This document shows positions 23,067-30,261 of a stretch of 30,370 nucleotides of DNA, in pieces. Below the pieces are notes generated by a model. It was given only the letters and a program-made list of their open reading frames with translations, was not told the DNA's origin and ran no database searches. The stretch is taken from contig JBCCBB010000032.1 of NCBI GenBank assembly GCA_039814545.1, forward strand, positions 1 to 30,370, given 5' to 3'. Within the stretch, counting starts at the first letter, position 1; the number at the start of each line of letters is the position of its first letter. Position numbers and translations under genes: made by a program. The DNA comes from CALBPI01 sp039814545. GTDB lineage: Bacteria; Pseudomonadota; Gammaproteobacteria; Steroidobacterales; Woeseiaceae.

Positions 23067-23701
23067 GGTTTCGCGCCCCCGCCCACATTCAGCACGTCGA
23101 TTCCAAACTGACGCAGCAGCACCGCGGTCTCGTACACCGGTAAGCCGACGACGGCGGAATAACTGCCCGAAAGGTGGCTCACAAAGGCCCCGCCCAAACC
23201 TTGCACGGCGTAGGCGCCGGCTCTGCCGAACGGCTCACCACTGCCGATGTAATTCTCGATGTCGACGTCGCTGAGCGCACGGAATCGAACGTTGGTGACG
23301 ACATGCGAGACTCTGACGACGTCGCCACGCACGACGGCCACGGCCGACACCACCTGGTGCACGCGGTCGCTCAGCTCGCGGAGCATTCGGCGCACGTCGT
23401 GCGCATCCTCAGGTTTACCCAACGCCGTCTCGCCGAGGCACACCTCGGTATCACCACCGATAACGGGCAATGCTGCCGCCGCGGAGTCCGTCGCCCCGTG
23501 CTGCGCCTTTTCCAGGGCCAGCCGACAGATGAAGTCGGTCAAGCGCTCGCCCGGGTGGCGCGACTCATCGATACCGGCCTTTAACGGCACGGGGTCGAGA
23601 CCCAGTTCGCGCAGCAAGCTATGCCGCCGCGGCGACTGCGACGCCAGGCCGACGCGGGGGCGTTGTGACTCGCCAACCGTTGCTGTCAGTGCTTCAGTCA
23701 C
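23063..23701 (-). CDS. maf: Maf-family nucleotide pyrophosphatase (YhdE-like)
   Basis: Maf/YhdE proteins hydrolyse dTTP and UTP or modified nucleotides to monophosphates. The 212 residues show GLASQSPRRHSLLRELGL, the catalytic-loop region PVIGGDTEVCLGE, KPEDAHDVRRMLRELS, GEPFGRAGAYAVQGLGG and SYSAVVGLPVYET. The start is probably GTG 23701, which overlaps the end of rlmH by 8 bases. No other start codon precedes the conserved core, and the N-terminus is then about 15 residues longer than in E. coli. It ends in a 4-base overlap with rng. The first position of the conserved QGLGG block is intact, so the enzyme is likely active. Confidence 0.93.
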   Translation of the reverse strand: MTEALTATVGESQRPRVGLASQSPRRHSLLRELGLDPVPLKAGIDESRHPGERLTDFICRLALEKAQHGATDSAAAALPVIGGDTEVCLGETALGKPEDAHDVRRMLRELSDRVHQVVSAVAVVRGDVVRVSHVVTNVRFRALSDVDIENYIGSGEPFGRAGAYAVQGLGGAFVSHLSGSYSAVVGLPVYETAVLLRQFGIDVLNVGGGAKP

Positions 23702-24155
23702 GGTGATACGGGTGTCCTTCGAGAATTGTGTGTGCGCGGTACAGTTGTTCGACCAGCACAACGCGCGCCAGTTCGTGTGGCATCGTCATTGCCGACAGCG
23801 ACAGCACCAGATCGGCACCGGTACGGGCAGCGGCCGAAAAGCCATCGGGGCCGCCGATGAGAAACGCCAAGGTGCGGCCGTCGCCCTGCCAGTCACCCAT
23901 GCGCGCCGCCAATGCACGACTGCCGAGAGATTTGCCGCGCTCGTCGAGCAGTATCTTCAGCGCGCCGGCATCGAGCTTGTCTGACAGTCTTTGCCATTCA
24001 TCATCGCGCCTTGCATCGGCCGACTGCTTTTTCGACGGCGCCAAAAGCTCTACGCGCGTGTGCCAGGCCCGCGGCAGGCGCTTCAGGTAGGCGTCTGTCG
24101 CCGAGGCCACCCATGGCGTCGGCCGACCCGCAACGGCGAGCACGGCGCAGCGCAC
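23694..24155 (-). CDS. rlmH: 23S rRNA pseudouridine-1915 N3-methyltransferase RlmH
   Basis: RlmH is a small SPOUT methyltransferase that modifies helix 69 of 23S rRNA in assembled 70S ribosomes. The 153 residues match the family (155 in E. coli). FLIGGPDGFS, LSLSAMTMPHELARVVLVEQLYRA and the conserved end HPYHRD form the knot and SAM pocket. I chose GTG 24155, one base after the rsfS stop, because the protein then begins MRCAVLAVAGRPTPWV like its relatives. The ATG at 24182 would add 9 unmatched residues and overlap rsfS by 26 bases. RsfS and RlmH are commonly adjacent. Confidence 0.95.
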   Translation of the reverse strand: MRCAVLAVAGRPTPWVASATDAYLKRLPRAWHTRVELLAPSKKQSADARRDDEWQRLSDKLDAGALKILLDERGKSLGSRALAARMGDWQGDGRTLAFLIGGPDGFSAAARTGADLVLSLSAMTMPHELARVVLVEQLYRAHTILEGHPYHRD

Positions 24156-24156
24156 G

Positions 24157-24531
24157 TCAGTCTTCAGTCCCGCCGACAGCATCCTCGGGCGGCAGGTCCC
24201 AGAGCTTCTCCAGATTGTAGAAGTCCCGGATGCGCGGCAGCATCACGTGCACCAGTGCATCTTGAAGATCGACGAGCACCCACTCACCATCGTTTTCACC
24301 TTCCACACCCAGCGGCCGGCGGCCGGCCGCCTTAAGCGTGTCGACCACGCTCGACGCCACACTCTTCACGTGACGGTCCGACGTACCGCTCGCAACCACC
24401 ATGTAGTCCGTCATGCTCGTCAGGTGGCGCACATCGATGAGGCGAATGTCCTGCGCCTTGGCGTCTTCGAGTGCCGCGACCACGGTTTCCGCGAGCGTCT
24501 CGCTGTCCAGGCTGATCGTTTCTGTTGTCAT
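24157..24531 (-). CDS. rsfS: Ribosome silencing factor RsfS
   Basis: RsfS (YbeB) binds protein L14 on the 50S subunit and blocks subunit joining when nutrients run out. The 124 residues contain AALEDAKAQDIRLIDVRHLTSMTDYMVVASGTSDRHVKSVA, then GENDGEWVLVDLQDALVHVMLPRIRDFYNLEKLW, the standard family core. The ATG at 24531 overlaps the nadD stop as ATGA (4 bases), which suggests coupled translation. The nadD-rsfS-rlmH order is widespread. The last dozen residues (PPEDAVGGTED) are acidic and variable. Confidence 0.96.
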   Translation of the reverse strand: MTTETISLDSETLAETVVAALEDAKAQDIRLIDVRHLTSMTDYMVVASGTSDRHVKSVASSVVDTLKAAGRRPLGVEGENDGEWVLVDLQDALVHVMLPRIRDFYNLEKLWDLPPEDAVGGTED

Positions 24532-25199
24532 GTCTCGTTGTCCTTACCGGGCGCGCTGGCGTAACAGCCCGCCTCACGAATCAGTGTCGCCACACAGTCC
24601 GGCATCAGGAACTGCGGGTCATGTCCCTCGGCAATCAACGCGCGGATACCGGTAGACGCGATTTCGAGCTGCGTCACCTCGTGCACGACGATGAGGCCCG
24701 CCGGCGCAGCATGCAGATCGGCGACGAGCTCGGTGCCACGGTCCGTTAGGAGCTGTCCGAGCGCACCATCACCGGGGGCCTGCCATCCCGGTCGATGCGC
24801 GACGACAACGTGCGCGAGATCGAGGATCCGCTGCCAGTGGTACCACTTGGGCAGGCTCAGGAATGAGTCCATGCCGACGATGAGACACAAGGGCGTCGAG
24901 GGAAACTCCTCGCGCAGCGAGTCGAGGGTATCGACCGTGTAGGACAGTCCGGGTCGCTGGACCTCTCGGTCGTCAACGACAAAGCCCGGTCGCTTGCGGG
25001 TCGCGCATCTTAGCATCTCGACGCGCAGGGACGCGTCGGCAATAGGCGCAGCGCGGTGCGGCGGGTTGCCGCAGGGGATAAACCGGACCTGCGCCAGCTT
25101 GAGCGCCTGCTTGAGCTCAAAAGCGCTGCGCAGGTGCCCGAAGTGCACGGGGTCGAACGTACCGCCAAAAATCCCGATGGGGGCTTTGAGCCTGGCCAT
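24528..25199 (-). CDS. nadD: Nicotinate-mononucleotide adenylyltransferase
   Basis: NadD adenylates nicotinate mononucleotide to deamido-NAD in NAD synthesis. The 223 residues contain the nucleotide-binding signature GIFGGTFDPVHFGHLR (about 9-24), the substrate-region FIPCGNPPHR, the LIVGMDSFLSLPKWYHW block and the second HxGH-family motif ASTGIRALIAEG. ATG 25199 lies 4 bases after the holA stop, and its own stop overlaps the rsfS start. Identification is secure. Confidence 0.97.
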   Translation of the reverse strand: MARLKAPIGIFGGTFDPVHFGHLRSAFELKQALKLAQVRFIPCGNPPHRAAPIADASLRVEMLRCATRKRPGFVVDDREVQRPGLSYTVDTLDSLREEFPSTPLCLIVGMDSFLSLPKWYHWQRILDLAHVVVAHRPGWQAPGDGALGQLLTDRGTELVADLHAAPAGLIVVHEVTQLEIASTGIRALIAEGHDPQFLMPDCVATLIREAGCYASAPGKDNET

Positions 25200-25203
25200 G
25201 GGG

Positions 25204-26229
25204 TCAGGCCGCCAGCGCTGCGCCGCTGCCCGTGGACAGCCCGGCGACGAGGCGCAACAACAGGGGCCAGGCGTCCTCGCCGCTTTGGCCCTTGGCGGCG
25301 CGGTCTGCGCGCTCCGTCAATGTGACGAGCGCGTAGGCAAGTTCGCCGTCAATCCGGCCCAGTGCGGCCCGCATGATGCCCTTGCGGCTCGACCACACGC
25401 GGTGTTGATCGATGACGGTCGTGATGGGTGCGCCGGCCGCAACCTGCTCGGCCATAGCCGCTATTTGGCGCACTTCGCGACCCAGCGCCCAAAGCACGAG
25501 CGTCGCGGCTACGCCCTCACGGTGTAGTCCACCCAGCATGCGCAACGCGCGATCGGTTCGGCCCGCGAGCGCCTCATCAGCACATTTAAAGATGGTGTAC
25601 CGGGCGCTGTCGGCCACGGCGGCCTCGACATCGTCGGCCGTGACGGCACCACCATCACTGAGCAAGGCCAGCTTGTCGATCTCCTGCTGCGCCGCAAGCA
25701 GGTTGCCTTCCGTACGGCGTGCCAGATGCAACACGGCCTCGCGATCGGGCGACAGACCGGCGCGTCGGCAACGCGCGTCGATCCAGCTCGGTAGCTCTCG
25801 GGCCTCGAGCGGCCAGATCTGCAGCATCATGCCCGCGGCATCAATGCTCTTGACCCACTTTGCGTTTGCGCCGCGCTTGTCGATCTTCGGCGCCGTCACG
25901 AGCAACAGCGTGTCTTCAGGCGGCGTCTCCGCAAGGCTCGCTATCATGCGCCCGCCTTTGTCGCCAGGCTTTCCAGTCGGCAACCGCAAGTCGAGAATGC
26001 GCCGCTCGCTGAACAGCGACAGCGAGTGGCCCGCCTCGGCCAGTCGGTCCCAGTCAAATCCACGCTCAGCGACAAACAGCTCACGGGTCTCGTAGCCTTG
26101 TGCCCGCGCGACTTTACGAATGGCGTCGGTAGCCTCGTTGACGAGCAACGGTTCATCGCCACTGACGAGCCACACGGGCGCAAGCTCGTGCTCCAGGTGG
26201 CGTTGCAAATCGGGTAGTCGAATCTTCAC
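25204..26229 (-). CDS. holA: DNA polymerase III subunit delta
   Basis: HolA is the delta subunit of the clamp loader; it opens the beta sliding clamp. The 341 residues show PVWLVSGDEPLLVNEATDAIRK near the N-terminus, the SLFSERRILDLRLPTGKPG clamp-binding region, and the C-terminal helical collar with ALRMLGGLHREGVAATLVLWALGREVRQ. The start is a GTG at 26229. In E. coli holA follows leuS and lptE; here its upstream neighbour is instead a Trm112-like gene 57 bases away, and lptE is not in the window. It is followed closely by nadD. Confidence 0.95.
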   Translation of the reverse strand: MKIRLPDLQRHLEHELAPVWLVSGDEPLLVNEATDAIRKVARAQGYETRELFVAERGFDWDRLAEAGHSLSLFSERRILDLRLPTGKPGDKGGRMIASLAETPPEDTLLLVTAPKIDKRGANAKWVKSIDAAGMMLQIWPLEARELPSWIDARCRRAGLSPDREAVLHLARRTEGNLLAAQQEIDKLALLSDGGAVTADDVEAAVADSARYTIFKCADEALAGRTDRALRMLGGLHREGVAATLVLWALGREVRQIAAMAEQVAAGAPITTVIDQHRVWSSRKGIMRAALGRIDGELAYALVTLTERADRAAKGQSGEDAWPLLLRLVAGLSTGSGAALAA

Positions 26230-26286
26230 AGGATCAGTGTCACGCCCTGACCCGGCCAGGGTAGTCCCTCACCAGGGCGCCAGTGT

Positions 26287-26541
26287 TCAGCTGCCGACCT
26301 CGACGACGATGGCCGCGTCGGCCATGAGCACCACGAGACCGTCACGAATCGGGTAGACGCGTTGCCCGTCTCGGGTGACAAGAGCGTGCGTCAACGGCGT
26401 GTGCTGGGGCTCACCCGCAGCGTTCATGAGCGTACCCTCCGCAACCTGCGCGTTGAGCGACTCGAGCAGGGGCCGGTCTGCCTTGCGCAGCGGCTGGTGC
26501 GTGACGGGGCAACAGGTGATGTCGAGGAGCCGTTCGTTCAT
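26287..26541 (-). CDS. Trm112-like small protein (YcaR-related)
   Basis: The 84 residues begin MNERLLDITCCPVTHQPLRK and end VYPIRDGLVVLMADAAIVVE, the two halves of the Trm112/UPF0434 fold. In E. coli YcaR the zinc-type motif is CPVC; here it reads CCPVTH, so only C10, C11 and H15 remain, and no cysteine appears in the second half. A 20-residue insertion (ESLNAQVAEGTLMNAAGEPQ) separates the halves. ATG 26541 is chosen from the family start; the frame is open for 93 further codons upstream. Trm112 proteins usually act as partners of methyltransferases; no function can be assigned here. It leads the holA gene series. Confidence 0.8.
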   Translation of the reverse strand: MNERLLDITCCPVTHQPLRKADRPLLESLNAQVAEGTLMNAAGEPQHTPLTHALVTRDGQRVYPIRDGLVVLMADAAIVVEVGS

Positions 26542-26604
26542 CCCCGAATTGTCGCGAACATCGGAGAAAGGCGCCAGTGGCGATGCCACACAAGACGCAG
26601 TTCC

Positions 26605-26631
26605 TTGCCCGAAAAAATGCAATGTTATATC
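26605..26631 (+). promoter_or_regulatory. Probable promoter of the MerC-like gene
   Basis: TTGCCC (26605-26610) and TATATC (26626-26631), the latter preceded by TGT as an extended -10, are 15 bases apart. A start near 26638 would leave about 30 bases before the GTG at 26668. The overlapping ATGTTATAT (26622-26630) resembles one half of a Zur operator, without a matching second half. Confidence 0.45.
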
Positions 26632-26667
26632 GTTTTTGACTGTTTTCCGCCGCCGGGGGCCCGTTCC

Positions 26668-27096
26668 GTGGCCATTACCCTGCTTCAACGACACACCCGT
26701 GCAGACGGCCTGGGGATGCTGCTCTCGGCCATCTGTATGCTGCACTGCCTGTTGCTGCCCGTGCTGATCGCATTTGGCGTAGGTGGCGCAGTCACGGGTC
26801 TGGACAGTGAATGGACGCACATCGTGTTACTGACGGTCGTCGTGCCCATCAGTGCCATCGCGTTTGTGGGCGGGTGGCTGCGGCACCGTCGTACCGCGGT
26901 CCTCGCGCTCGGCGCCCTGGGCGTCGCGCTGCTCGCCCTCGCTGCGTTTGTGCTGCACTCGCATGTGGGCAAGACGGCCGACGCGATCGTGACGACGGCT
27001 GGTGGCGCCGTTCTGGCCTTTGCCCACTGGCGCAATCGGGACTGCAGCTGCGCGCATGACGGCACGACACGCGCCACGGCTACAGGGCCAGCGTGA
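26668..27096 (+). CDS. MerC-domain inner-membrane protein
   Basis: From GTG 26668 the protein has 142 residues and four hydrophobic segments (about 17-40, 50-70, 77-97 and 106-120). The first helix holds the metal-type motif CMLHC (C23, H26, C27), and the tail has CSCAH (C126, C128, H130). This is the MerC pattern, found in mercury and other metal transporters, but no mer genes are near and the substrate could be zinc or another thiophilic metal. An upstream in-frame ATG (26617) lies before the predicted transcription start, so I prefer the GTG, which has GGGGG 8 bases upstream. The gene ends 1 base short of the convergent membrane-protein gene. Confidence 0.75.
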   Translation: MAITLLQRHTRADGLGMLLSAICMLHCLLLPVLIAFGVGGAVTGLDSEWTHIVLLTVVVPISAIAFVGGWLRHRRTAVLALGALGVALLALAAFVLHSHVGKTADAIVTTAGGAVLAFAHWRNRDCSCAHDGTTRATATGPA

Positions 27097-27097
27097 C

Positions 27098-28165
27098 TTA
27101 ACGCCAGTGCGCCGCGCGCGCCGCAAACGGATGCCCTTCAAGCAACTCGCGCAGGCTCGCACGGTTCTCCGGCCGCGGCGAAAAGTCGGCATCGCGCTGC
27201 ATACACTCTACGAGCAATGACAGTGCGGCCCCCCGGTCGCCGGCCTCGAGCAAGCGCGGAAACTGATTCTGCGCCACGAGCACGAAGGGTCGTGGAGACT
27301 CCCAACCGCGCATTCGATCAAGAAACCAGGACCAGGCGTCGTAGTCGTCATGCGCTTCCAGGTAGCCGCTCAGTCGTTGCAGTCCGCCCACCTCATTGCC
27401 GCGACTGAAGTAGCCGTAGGCCTCATCGAGCGCTGATTGGCGTTCGCGGTTCACGGCCGCATCGTCACGTTGCTGTTGGCGCTCATCGGCGGGCAGCCGC
27501 TCGACGGGAATCCCGAGCGGCAGGTAATGGTGATAGAGCACAACACCCGTCGATGAGAACAACCAGAGGATCTGCAGGCAGAACAGGAGCACCGACAGGT
27601 AACCTGAAATGGGCAGAACGACGTCGAGCGAGAGGATAACGAACCAGCTCGCTAGGATTTTCAGGTAATCGACGCCTAGGATTCGAATAACGCGCGTGAG
27701 CTCGCCCACGCGAAACAACGTGAGCAGGCTCGCGTTGACCGAAATCACAGCGATGATCGCGGGCAGCAGCGGCAGCAACAGCAGCAGGTACACGGCGAGC
27801 GCGACCGGCCCCATGCCCTGGTCGATGGCCCAGCCCAGCCCGCCCAGCGCGCAAAGCGCCAGCCAGGGCGTGAAGGCCCAGAGGTTTCGGAAGTAGTCGA
27901 AGACGGCGTTATCGGCGGCGGGAACCTCGTAACCCAGTGCGACGGCGCGCGTAATCAGCGTGGCGTACTTGGTCAGCGCCGAAGTCGCAAACACGACGGC
28001 GATGAAGCCGGGCACCATCGTGACTTTGCTTTGGATCGCACTCAGCCCGAACGCGAGCAGAAGACCCACGAGCACCGCGAAGATGAGCAATGCCGTATCG
28101 AGCGCCACATGGACCGTGCGCTGGAGAAACACCCGGATGGCCATCGCATCGACGCGTTCGATCAC
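27098..28165 (-). CDS. Multi-pass membrane protein of unknown function in the cysS operon
   Basis: The 355 residues start with IERVDAMAIRVFLQRTVHVALDT and contain about six hydrophobic segments in the first 230 residues: LLIFAVLVGLLLAFGLSAI, FIAVVFATSALTKYATLI, WAFTPWLALCALGGLGWAI, VALAVYLLLLLPLLPAIIAVISV, FVILSLDVVLPISGYLSVLL and FCLQILWLFSSTGVVLY. The C-terminal 120 residues are soluble and helical, with alternating small and aromatic residues (AYGYFSRGNEVGGLQRLSGYLEAH, YDAWSWFLDRM) that resemble tetratricopeptide repeats. GTG 28165 overlaps the yidD stop as GTGA; ATG 28144 is the alternative. I do not recognise the family. It ends an operon of cysS, sufE and yidD. Confidence 0.72.
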   Translation of the reverse strand: MIERVDAMAIRVFLQRTVHVALDTALLIFAVLVGLLLAFGLSAIQSKVTMVPGFIAVVFATSALTKYATLITRAVALGYEVPAADNAVFDYFRNLWAFTPWLALCALGGLGWAIDQGMGPVALAVYLLLLLPLLPAIIAVISVNASLLTLFRVGELTRVIRILGVDYLKILASWFVILSLDVVLPISGYLSVLLFCLQILWLFSSTGVVLYHHYLPLGIPVERLPADERQQQRDDAAVNRERQSALDEAYGYFSRGNEVGGLQRLSGYLEAHDDYDAWSWFLDRMRGWESPRPFVLVAQNQFPRLLEAGDRGAALSLLVECMQRDADFSPRPENRASLRELLEGHPFAARAAHWR

Positions 28166-28413
28166 GATGCGCGTGTCTCGTTCTCGTCCGACGTGCCGGG
28201 AACCGGGTCGTACCCACTGCCACCCCAGGGGTGACAGCGCCCGATCCGGCGCGCGGCAAGCCAGCAGCCGCGCCACACACCATGGCGCTCGATGGCCTCT
28301 ATACAGTACTGCGAACAGGTGGGCTGGTAGCGGCAGTTGTTCCCGATCAAAGGCGACAACAGCACCTGGTAGGCACGCACGACGCGAATCATGGCGCGCC
28401 GTGCGAGCGTCAT
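28162..28413 (-). CDS. yidD: Membrane protein insertion efficiency factor YidD
   Basis: YidD is a small peripheral membrane protein that aids YidC-dependent insertion. The 83 residues carry the family core RAYQVLLSPLIGNNCRYQPTCSQYCIEAIERHG with cysteines at 27, 33 and 37, then RIGRCHPWGGSGYDPVP. The usual place for yidD is between rnpA and yidC; here it lies between sufE and a large membrane protein gene, with a 4-base overlap at each side (ATGA with sufE, GTGA with the next gene). The sequence is complete and should be functional. Confidence 0.95.
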   Translation of the reverse strand: MTLARRAMIRVVRAYQVLLSPLIGNNCRYQPTCSQYCIEAIERHGVWRGCWLAARRIGRCHPWGGSGYDPVPGTSDENETRAS

Positions 28414-28835
28414 GCCGCTGTCGCCGCGGCAGCCTCAGCGCGAATCCGCTCGAGCATCGCGTAGAGCCCGTTGGCCCGGTTCTGGCTCAGGTGCTTGTCG
28501 AGCCCAAGCGCCGACACGAAGGCCGGCTCGTAGTCGATGACAGACTGCGGCGATGCGTCGTCGTAGAGCCGCATGAGCACCGCAATGAGTCCGGACACGA
28601 TGGCCGCGTCACTGATGGCGCGAAAACGAAGATTGCCCACCGCATCGCTGCGCGATTGCAGCCAGACCTGCGACTGGCAGCCGGCTACCTTGTCAATGTC
28701 AGCGCGTTCGGACTCGGGATAGTCGGGCAGGCCGCGCCCCAGCTCGATGAGGTACTGGTAGCGGTCCATCCAGTTGTCGAACATCGAGAACTCGTCGACG
28801 AGCTCCGCTTCACGTTCTGGGATCGTCGTGGTCAT
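28410..28835 (-). CDS. sufE: Cysteine desulfuration protein SufE
   Basis: SufE accepts sulfur from a cysteine desulfurase and passes it on for iron-sulfur cluster assembly. The 141 residues hold the catalytic cysteine in KVAGCQSQVWLQ (C53). Upstream are WMDRYQYLIELGRGLPDYP and further on DAAIVSGLIAVLMRLYD and ALGLDKHLSQNRANGL, all standard. No sufS, sufBCD or iscS is in this window, so its desulfurase partner is encoded elsewhere. ATG 28835 overlaps the cysS stop as ATGA, and its own stop overlaps yidD the same way. The link with cysS is by cysteine, but no metabolic reason for it is shown here. Confidence 0.95.
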   Translation of the reverse strand: MTTTIPEREAELVDEFSMFDNWMDRYQYLIELGRGLPDYPESERADIDKVAGCQSQVWLQSRSDAVGNLRFRAISDAAIVSGLIAVLMRLYDDASPQSVIDYEPAFVSALGLDKHLSQNRANGLYAMLERIRAEAAAATAA

Positions 28836-30214
28836 CCGTTTGCCTCGGCCGCCTCCACGCGGCGCCAGGTGGTACCTTCGGCGCCGTCGCTGAGTTGGAT
28901 GCCCTGCGCGAGCAGGTCGTCCCGGATCCTGTCGGCCTCGGCGAAATCGCGAGCGGCCTTGGCAGCCGCGCGCGCAGCAATCGCCGCATCGATGGCCGCC
29001 GCATCGGCGCCGTCACCGCGTGCAAACCAGTCTTCTGCCGGGCGTTCGAGCAAGCCGATGAGGTTGCCAGACGCCCGCAGGCGGGCCGCAAGACGCGCAC
29101 GTTCATCGGCGTCGTCGCTGCGGTTGATTTCGCGTGCCAGTGCGAACAGCGCCGCAATCGCCTGCGGCGTGTTGAGGTCGTCGTGAAGTGCGGCAAGCAT
29201 GTCGGGGTCGATTTCGGCATCGATGCCTTCCACGAGATTGCCGCGTAACGCGCCGTACAGGCGGTCGAGCTTACGCGTGGCTTCCACGAGCGTCTCGTCG
29301 GTCCAGTCCAGCGGCTGGCGGTAATGCGCAGAAATCAGCGCGAGCCGAATCGCCTCGCCGTCGGCCTGGTCGCGGAGCTGGCGCACCAGCAGCACGTTGC
29401 CCAGCGACTTGGACATCTTGGTCGCGTCGACGTTGAGAAAACCGTTGTGCATCCAGAAATTGACGAACGGTCGGCCGTCGTGAGCACAGGTGCTCTGCGC
29501 AATCTCGTTCTCATGGTGGGGGAATACCAGGTCCTGCCCGCCGCCGTGGATGTCGATCGTATCGCCCAGGTGCTTCTCTATCATGGCCGAGCACTCCAGG
29601 TGCCAGCCGGGTCGACCGCGGCCCCAGGGGCTGTCCCAGCCCGGCAGCTCAGGCGTCGAAGGTTTCCAGAGCACGAAATCCGCAGCGTTGCGCTTATAGG
29701 GCGCCACCTCGACACGCGCACCCGCGATCATGTCCTCGAGAGAACGGTTCGATAACGCACCGTAGTCGTCATAACTTTCGACATCGAATAGCACATGGCC
29801 CTCGGCCGCGTAGGCGTGCCCGGACTCGATAAGCCGCTCGATCATCACGCACATCTCTTCAATGTGATCCGTCGCGCGCGGCGCCACATCAGGCGGCAAA
29901 ACCCCCAGGGCGCCCATGTCCTCGAGGTAGGCAGCCGTGTATTCGGCCGTGATGTCACCAATGCTGCGACCGGTCTCAAGTGCGGCCTGGTTGATCTTGT
30001 CGTCGACGTCCGTGATGTTGCGCGCGTAGACCAGTGGGTACTCGCGGCGAAGCACGCGCGCCAGCACATCGAACACGACGGCAGGGCGCGCATTGCCGAT
30101 ATGCGCAAAGTTGTACACCGTGGGCCCACAGACGTAGAGCGTCACACGCTCAGGATCTATAGGCTCAAAGGGCCGCTTCCGGCCTTTTTGGGTGTCGTAG
30201 AGATTGAGTGCCAT
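28832..30214 (-). CDS. cysS: Cysteinyl-tRNA synthetase
   Basis: CysRS charges tRNA-Cys. The 460 residues match the class I enzyme: the HIGN form of the HIGH motif (38-41), KMSKS (266-270), and the zinc ligands C29, C208, H233 and E237 that recognise the cysteine thiol. GWHLECSAM, DIHGGGQDLVFPHHENE and NGFLNVDATKMSKS are intact. The C-terminal helical and anticodon-binding region is present. ATG 30214 is preceded by a -10 hexamer at exactly 6 bases and by no Shine-Dalgarno sequence. It heads an operon with sufE, yidD and a membrane protein. Confidence 0.97.
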   Translation of the reverse strand: MALNLYDTQKGRKRPFEPIDPERVTLYVCGPTVYNFAHIGNARPAVVFDVLARVLRREYPLVYARNITDVDDKINQAALETGRSIGDITAEYTAAYLEDMGALGVLPPDVAPRATDHIEEMCVMIERLIESGHAYAAEGHVLFDVESYDDYGALSNRSLEDMIAGARVEVAPYKRNAADFVLWKPSTPELPGWDSPWGRGRPGWHLECSAMIEKHLGDTIDIHGGGQDLVFPHHENEIAQSTCAHDGRPFVNFWMHNGFLNVDATKMSKSLGNVLLVRQLRDQADGEAIRLALISAHYRQPLDWTDETLVEATRKLDRLYGALRGNLVEGIDAEIDPDMLAALHDDLNTPQAIAALFALAREINRSDDADERARLAARLRASGNLIGLLERPAEDWFARGDGADAAAIDAAIAARAAAKAARDFAEADRIRDDLLAQGIQLSDGAEGTTWRRVEAAEANG

Positions 30215-30220
30215 TTCGCT

Positions 30221-30248
30221 ATACTAGCTGGCCCGGTCACGCCCGCAA
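30221..30248 (-). promoter_or_regulatory. cysS promoter, start predicted on the ATG
   Basis: On the minus strand TTGCGG (30248-30243) is followed after 16 bases by TAGTAT (30226-30221), which ends 6 bases (AGCGAA) before the cysS ATG. This predicts a leaderless mRNA. TATACT on the plus strand (30220-30225) occupies the same bases and could serve the divergent hisI. Confidence 0.5.
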
Positions 30249-30261
30249 GAGGCCTCCCACC

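Noticed and set aside
26362..26667. N-terminal extension of the MerC-like protein
   Set aside because: Most of it is antisense to the Trm112-like gene and it lies upstream of the predicted transcription start.
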